From Algoriphagus boseongensis (GTDB lineage Bacteria > Bacteroidota > Bacteroidia > Cytophagales > Cyclobacteriaceae), in assembly GCF_004362805.1 (NCBI RefSeq), contig NZ_SNYF01000005.1:856952-920951 (forward strand): DNA of 64,000 nucleotides. Direction: 5' to 3'. Shown piece after piece: positions 60,594 to 64,000 of this stretch. Both the position numbers and the translations under genes were made by a program. How positions within the stretch are numbered: the stretch's first letter is position 1; each line of letters opens with the position of its first letter. The notes beneath the pieces are model-generated. The model was not told where the DNA came from. It made no database searches and saw nothing but the letters and a program-made list of their open reading frames with translations.

Positions 60594-61163
60594 ATGAATT
60601 CAGACCTAAACAAAAATCCTAATGCCGGAAATTTGCTCATCTCCGAGCCCTTCTTGCAGGATGAGAATTTTGTTAGGTCAGTGGTTTTGCTTTGTGAGAA
60701 TAATGAGGAAGGGAGCTTTGGATTAATATTAAATAAGCCATCTATTCTCCATTTGGGCGAATTAGTAGAAGAACTCTCATTTTTAGATAACGAAGTCTAT
60801 GTAGGGGGGCCAGTTGAGCAAAATACCTTGCACTTTATTTATTTCGATGAAAATCAGTTAAATGGAAGTGTTTCCATTGGAAAAAATATGTGGTACGGAG
60901 GGGAATACGAAGAATTGGTTGAAAAATTAAAATTGGGAATTATCCCTTCAGAAAAGGTTTTCTTTTTTATTGGTTATAGTGGTTGGGGACCAAAGCAATT
61001 GGAAGAAGAATTGAATGAAAATACCTGGATTGTTTGCCGCGAAGATATCGATGACCTGACCCTTCAAAATACGGAGGAGGATTTATGGAAAGTACTTTTA
61101 AAAAACATGGGAGGAGAATTTAAGGTCCTTGCAAATTATCCTTTAGACCCAAGATTAAATTAG
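60594..61163 (+). CDS. YqgE/AlgH-family protein
   Basis: A 189-residue protein of the YqgE/AlgH (UPF0301) family. The N-terminus reads NAGNLLISEPFLQDENFVRS, then VVLLCENNEEGSFGLILNKP and VYVGGPVEQNTLHFIY. FFIGYSGWGPKQLEEELNEN is the C-terminal signature. Cytoplasmic; AlgH was linked to alginate control in Pseudomonas but the true role is not established. The ATG at 60594 is chosen; the longer reading starts out of family similarity. It diverges from pdxH. Confidence 0.93.
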   Translation: MNSDLNKNPNAGNLLISEPFLQDENFVRSVVLLCENNEEGSFGLILNKPSILHLGELVEELSFLDNEVYVGGPVEQNTLHFIYFDENQLNGSVSIGKNMWYGGEYEELVEKLKLGIIPSEKVFFFIGYSGWGPKQLEEELNENTWIVCREDIDDLTLQNTEEDLWKVLLKNMGGEFKVLANYPLDPRLN

Positions 61164-61173
61164 GCAAAATGCC

Positions 61174-61181
61174 TACTTTTG
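61174..61181 (+). promoter_or_regulatory. Bacteroidota -7 box for the DUF349 gene
   Basis: TACTTTTG matches TAnnTTTG, about 31 bases before the DUF349 ATG. No clear -33 TTTG is found, so this is a tentative promoter. Confidence 0.35.
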
Positions 61182-61211
61182 CCCATATTGCCGTGAAATT
61201 GTAGCGTTTTT

Positions 61212-63254
61212 ATGTCCGAGAAAAGTAACGAATTGTCTGAAAATGACAAGGTGACCCAAGCTTCTGCAGAAGAAGTAACAGGTAAGAAAGAAGTAAGTGA
61301 AAATCAGGTAGATTCTTCAGAGGAAGCAAATCCAGTTGAAGATTCAGCAGAAATACAGGAGGTTTCATCTGAAGTTGAAAGTCAGATTATTGAAGAAACT
61401 CCAACAGTAACCGAAAAGAATCCTGCAAAAGAGGAAGAAGCTCCCACTGAAGAGGTTTCCGCAGTTTCTGAATCATCGACCGTTGAAAATTCAGAATCTG
61501 AATCCCATGATTCAGAATTAGCTGAAGAGGAGGAGTCCGAAGAAGAAGATCTTGACCTTTCCGTGCTTTCCAAGGTTCAGCTTTTAAAATTGCTGAAGGA
61601 TAAGATTCATCACGGAAATGTTCTAAAAATTGACAAACTGGCTCACGAAATCAAAGAAGCCTTTGAAGAGCTTGAAAATAAGGATAAAGAAGAAGCCCTG
61701 AATAAATTCAAAGCTGAAGGTGGAATTGAAGAGGATTTTGAATACCACTTGCACGAAGAAGAAAGGGAATTCCATAAGGTATTCAATGACTTCAGGCACC
61801 AACTTTACTCTCTAAGAAAAGAAGCCGAAAAGCAGAAAGAAAAGAATCTAGAAGCCAAAACTGAGCTTTTGAATAAGCTTAGAGATTTGGTTGACGGAGA
61901 GGAAACCACTCTTTCCATGAATGCGATTAAGGCTATTCAGGAAGAATGGAAGTCCATCGGACCCGTACCTGCATCTCAAAATAGAAACCTTTGGGCAAGC
62001 TTCAATGCTTTGATGGATCGCTACTATGACAATAGAAGCATCTATTTCGAGCTTAAGGAACTTGATCGTAAGAAGAACCTAGAAAGTAAATTAGAGCTCT
62101 GCGAAAAAGTAGAAGCGCTAAAGGAGGTTAAAGATTTAAAAGAAGCCATTAAGCAGCTCAACGAGCTTCATGAGGAATTCAAGCACGTCGGACCAGTACC
62201 GAGAAGTGATCAGGAAGAGCTTTGGCAAAGATTTAAAGGAGCTTCTGATGCCATTTATGATAGAAGAAAAGTCTATTATGAAGGACAGAAAGAAGTTTAC
62301 AAGGAAAATCAAACTCAAAAAGAAGCGCTGATCGCTAAACTTGCTGAGTATGCAAATTTCTCAGCGGATAGAATTAAAGACTGGAATGCCAAAACCAAAG
62401 AAATCCTCGATATCCAAAAGGATTGGGAAAAGATTGGTCCAGTTCCAAGAGAGGCCGGAAAGGAAATAAATAAAGCTTTCTGGAGTGCCTTCAAGCAATT
62501 CTTCCACCATAAGAATTTATTCTTCAAGCAGCTGGATGAAGTAAGAGCTACCAACCAGAAGAAAGCTGAAGATTTAATTTCCCTTGCTGAAGCTTTGGTT
62601 GAAAATACCGATTGGCAGAACACTGCTAACCAGCTAATTAAACTTCAGCAAGAATGGAAGAAATTAGGTCCAACTCCTGAGAAATTCCGTGACGCTTTGT
62701 ACAAAAAATTCAAGACTGCTTGCGATACTTTCTTCGAAAACAGAAGAAATTCTAACAAACAGGCTAACTCTGAATTCGATGCAAACCTTAAGAAGAAGCA
62801 GGAGGTAATTGCCAAGATTATTGAATTGGCTAAGGGTTCCTCAGCATCAGAAGATGAATTGACTGCATTGGTTTCTGAATTCAATGAAATCGGATTTGTT
62901 CCTAGAAAGAATATCAAGGACATCCAAAATGAATTCAAAGCGGCTGTAGAAAAATACCTTGACAAGCTTAATCCAAGTGGAGAAAACAAGGATGATTTCT
63001 TGTTTAGACTCAACTTGAATAAAATCCAGAATGATCCAAATGCTGTTAAAACTTTCAATAAGAAAGAGCATGGAATCAGAAAGCAGATAGCTGATCTGGA
63101 AAACAGCATCACACTTTGGAAAAACAACTTGGAGTTTTTCGCAGCCTCAAAAACTGCCGATAAACTCAAAGACCAATTTGACATCAAAATCCAAAAGGCA
63201 GAAGAAGAGATTGAAAAGCTGAAAAAGAAGCTTTCCATTTTGAGGGAATTTTAA
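61212..63254 (+). CDS. DUF349 repeat protein
   Basis: A 680-residue soluble protein. The first 115 residues are acidic and Ser/Glu-rich without a fold. Then five or more DUF349 helical repeats follow, with the signature motif seen as EEWKSIGPVPAS, EEFKHVGPVPRS, KDWEKIGPVPRE, QEWKKLGPTPEK and SEFNEIGFVPRK. The C-terminus is a coiled coil (AEEEIEKLKKKLSILREF). Bacteroidota DUF349 proteins have no proven role; members have been linked with nucleic acid or ribosome-related processes in other groups. I cannot assign a function. Confidence 0.9.
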   Translation: MSEKSNELSENDKVTQASAEEVTGKKEVSENQVDSSEEANPVEDSAEIQEVSSEVESQIIEETPTVTEKNPAKEEEAPTEEVSAVSESSTVENSESESHDSELAEEEESEEEDLDLSVLSKVQLLKLLKDKIHHGNVLKIDKLAHEIKEAFEELENKDKEEALNKFKAEGGIEEDFEYHLHEEEREFHKVFNDFRHQLYSLRKEAEKQKEKNLEAKTELLNKLRDLVDGEETTLSMNAIKAIQEEWKSIGPVPASQNRNLWASFNALMDRYYDNRSIYFELKELDRKKNLESKLELCEKVEALKEVKDLKEAIKQLNELHEEFKHVGPVPRSDQEELWQRFKGASDAIYDRRKVYYEGQKEVYKENQTQKEALIAKLAEYANFSADRIKDWNAKTKEILDIQKDWEKIGPVPREAGKEINKAFWSAFKQFFHHKNLFFKQLDEVRATNQKKAEDLISLAEALVENTDWQNTANQLIKLQQEWKKLGPTPEKFRDALYKKFKTACDTFFENRRNSNKQANSEFDANLKKKQEVIAKIIELAKGSSASEDELTALVSEFNEIGFVPRKNIKDIQNEFKAAVEKYLDKLNPSGENKDDFLFRLNLNKIQNDPNAVKTFNKKEHGIRKQIADLENSITLWKNNLEFFAASKTADKLKDQFDIKIQKAEEEIEKLKKKLSILREF

Positions 63255-63312
63255 TTTTTCCATCTCAAAATCTGAGAGATAGCCATTGGTTTTAAATTTC
63301 TTGGATGTTGAG

Positions 63313-63344
63313 TTTGGAGTGAAAAGCCCATAAGCCTATATTTG
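63313..63344 (+). promoter_or_regulatory. Promoter of tRNA-Thr
   Basis: Consensus -33 TTTG (63313-63316) and -7 TATATTTG (63337-63344) with a 20-base spacer, the full Bacteroidota pattern. Transcription should begin near 63351, about 11 bases before the tRNA gene. Confidence 0.75.
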
Positions 63345-63361
63345 CAGCACAATAAAGGAAG

Positions 63362-63434
<73 letters not shown>

Positions 63435-63435
63435 C

Positions 63436-63463
63436 AAAAACCACTCAGAAATGAGTGGTTTTT
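63436..63463 (+). terminator. Terminator hairpin of tRNA-Thr, first copy
   Basis: Arms AAAAACCACTCA and TGAGTGGTTTTT around GAAA with a T-rich tail. A second copy follows at 63837-63864 with one A-to-G change that makes a G-U pair and keeps the stem. Confidence 0.93.
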
Positions 63464-63489
63464 CTTTTTAGTCCTTTTTAAATTTATGC

Positions 63490-63783
63490 ATGCTTAATTT
63501 TTTTGTTTATATCCTTTATTCAAAATCAACAGATCGATTCTATGTTGGCCAGACGGTCGATTTGGAAAAAAGACTAGAGGAACACAATCAAAACACATAC
63601 TCAAAAGCACATACAAAAAATGTAAATGATTGGGAAATATTTTTCACAATTGAATGCTCTTCAAGAAATCAAGCGATAAAAATAGAATCACACATTAAGA
63701 GTACAAGAAAAAGGAAATACTATCAGAATTTGAAGAAATATCCTGAAATCAGTCAAAAGTTAATTCAAAAGTATTCTTCATAA
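63490..63783 (+). CDS. GIY-YIG nuclease-family protein, copy 1
   Basis: A 97-residue single-domain GIY-YIG protein (UPF0213/YhbQ type). The motif FVYILYSKSTDRFYVGQTVD carries Tyr (in VYIL) and the Tyr-Val-Gly of the second half, with the catalytic Arg in KRLEEH and Glu in IKIESHIKSTRKRKYY. The fold is thus a small endonuclease core, though partners of this type may be inactive on free DNA. It starts 27 bases after the tRNA-Thr terminator. A second copy begins 401 bases further on. Such a small lone GIY-YIG gene next to a tRNA suggests a mobile or tRNA-linked element. Function unknown. Confidence 0.88.
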   Translation: MLNFFVYILYSKSTDRFYVGQTVDLEKRLEEHNQNTYSKAHTKNVNDWEIFFTIECSSRNQAIKIESHIKSTRKRKYYQNLKKYPEISQKLIQKYSS

Positions 63784-63790
63784 TTCAACG

Positions 63791-63835
63791 GGTCGCTGCC
63801 CCGATAGCTATCGTGGGCGATCCCGGCAAGGGGCT
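63791..63835 (+). pseudogene. tRNA-Thr fragment interrupted by a palindrome
   Basis: GGTCGCTG (63791-63798) equals tRNA-Thr positions 45-52 and CGATCCCGGCAAGGGGCT (63818-63835) equals positions 56-73. Between them, 19 bases CCCCGATAGCTATCGTGGG replace the GTT of the T arm. The core CGATAGCTATCG (63802-63813) is a perfect palindrome. The fragment cannot be a tRNA: the 5' half is missing. Confidence 0.85.
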
Positions 63836-63836
63836 C

Positions 63837-63864
63837 AAAAACCACTCAGAAATGGGTGGTTTTT
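63837..63864 (+). terminator. Second copy of the tRNA-Thr terminator hairpin
   Basis: Same stem as at 63436-63463, with one A-to-G change that leaves a G-U pair, so the hairpin is conserved despite the change. Confidence 0.85.
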
Positions 63865-63890
63865 CTTTTTATTCCTTTTTAAATTTATTC

Positions 63891-64000
63891 ATGCTTAATT
63901 TTTTTGTTTATATCCTTTATTCAAAATCAACAGATCGATTCTATGTTGGCCAGACGGTCGATTTGGAAAAAAGACTAGAGGAACACAATCAAAACACATT
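63891..64000 (+). CDS. GIY-YIG nuclease-family protein, copy 2 (cut by window edge)
   Basis: The first 36 codons match copy 1 exactly in DNA, starting at ATG 63891 with the same MLNFFVYILYSKSTDRFYVG opening; the last window base differs. The remainder lies outside. It is preceded by the interrupted tRNA fragment and the second hairpin. Whether it is intact cannot be seen. Confidence 0.85.
   Translation, partial: MLNFFVYILYSKSTDRFYVGQTVDLEKRLEEHNQNT

Noticed and set aside
62645..63238. 197-residue open frame on the minus strand
   Set aside because: Antisense to the DUF349 gene. Its Ser/Phe/Leu-rich product is the typical shadow of a Lys/Glu-rich coiled-coil gene.

Overview
The window is chromosomal DNA of a Bacteroidota bacterium, most likely of order Cytophagales, family Cyclobacteriaceae (Algoriphagus-like). 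The clues are TonB-linked outer-membrane proteins with N-terminal carboxypeptidase-regulatory-like domains, a HYC_CC_PP-type protein, a DUF5686 protein, bacillithiol synthesis (BshB1), a compact primary sigma factor, genes without Shine-Dalgarno sequences, and -7 boxes of the TAnnTTTG type. The genus is inference. There is no rRNA, prophage or CRISPR array. Two tRNA genes are present.

Region 1 (1-12.8 kb, all minus strand) is a copper/silver homeostasis island. In transcription order it holds an outer-membrane receptor, an AraC-type regulator with a heavy-metal-associated N-terminus, a small membrane coiled-coil protein, the CopA ATPase, a small HMA chaperone, a HYC_CC_PP protein, and a CusA / TolC-like / CusB tripartite efflux system whose CusB gene runs off the left edge. 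Its gaps carry palindromes, a 14-bp tandem repeat and a MITE-like element, and one repeat-like segment lies in frame inside copA.

Region 2 (12.9-22.9 kb) has a Crp/Fnr regulator, an MFS transporter, a small lipoprotein and a transglutaminase-like lipoprotein. These are followed by a malonate module (madM, madL, malonyl-CoA synthetase) and a glucose-to-6-phosphogluconate module (ROK kinase, zwf, pgl).

Region 3 (23.2-36.5 kb) has a DNA repair pair (ligase-associated exonuclease plus ATP-dependent ligase), mnmE with a secreted thioredoxin, and a five-gene Mn/Fe/Zn ABC uptake operon led by its DtxR/MntR regulator. One permease of that operon carries a second DtxR-like domain. Then come a glycosyltransferase, dapD, a TPR lipoprotein, an exported DnaJ-type zinc-finger protein and a DUF4332 protein.

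Region 4 (36.5-64 kb) is mostly housekeeping: a HerA-like ATPase, flavoproteins, a YheT hydrolase, LhgO, a DUF5686 protein, thrS-infC-rpmI-rplT, an Nramp-like transporter, tRNA-Met, an LptF/G permease, rpsO-pnp, the primary sigma factor, trxB, an M23/LysM peptidase, bshB1, pdxH, algH and a DUF349 protein.

The window ends in an unusual tandem array: tRNA-Thr, a hairpin and a GIY-YIG nuclease gene, then again a tRNA-Thr 3' fragment interrupted by a palindrome, the same hairpin, and a second nearly identical GIY-YIG gene cut by the window edge. The best candidates for new biology are this tRNA-associated GIY-YIG unit, the permease-DtxR fusion, the repeat inside copA and the Met/Ser-rich insertion in the copper efflux outer-membrane protein.
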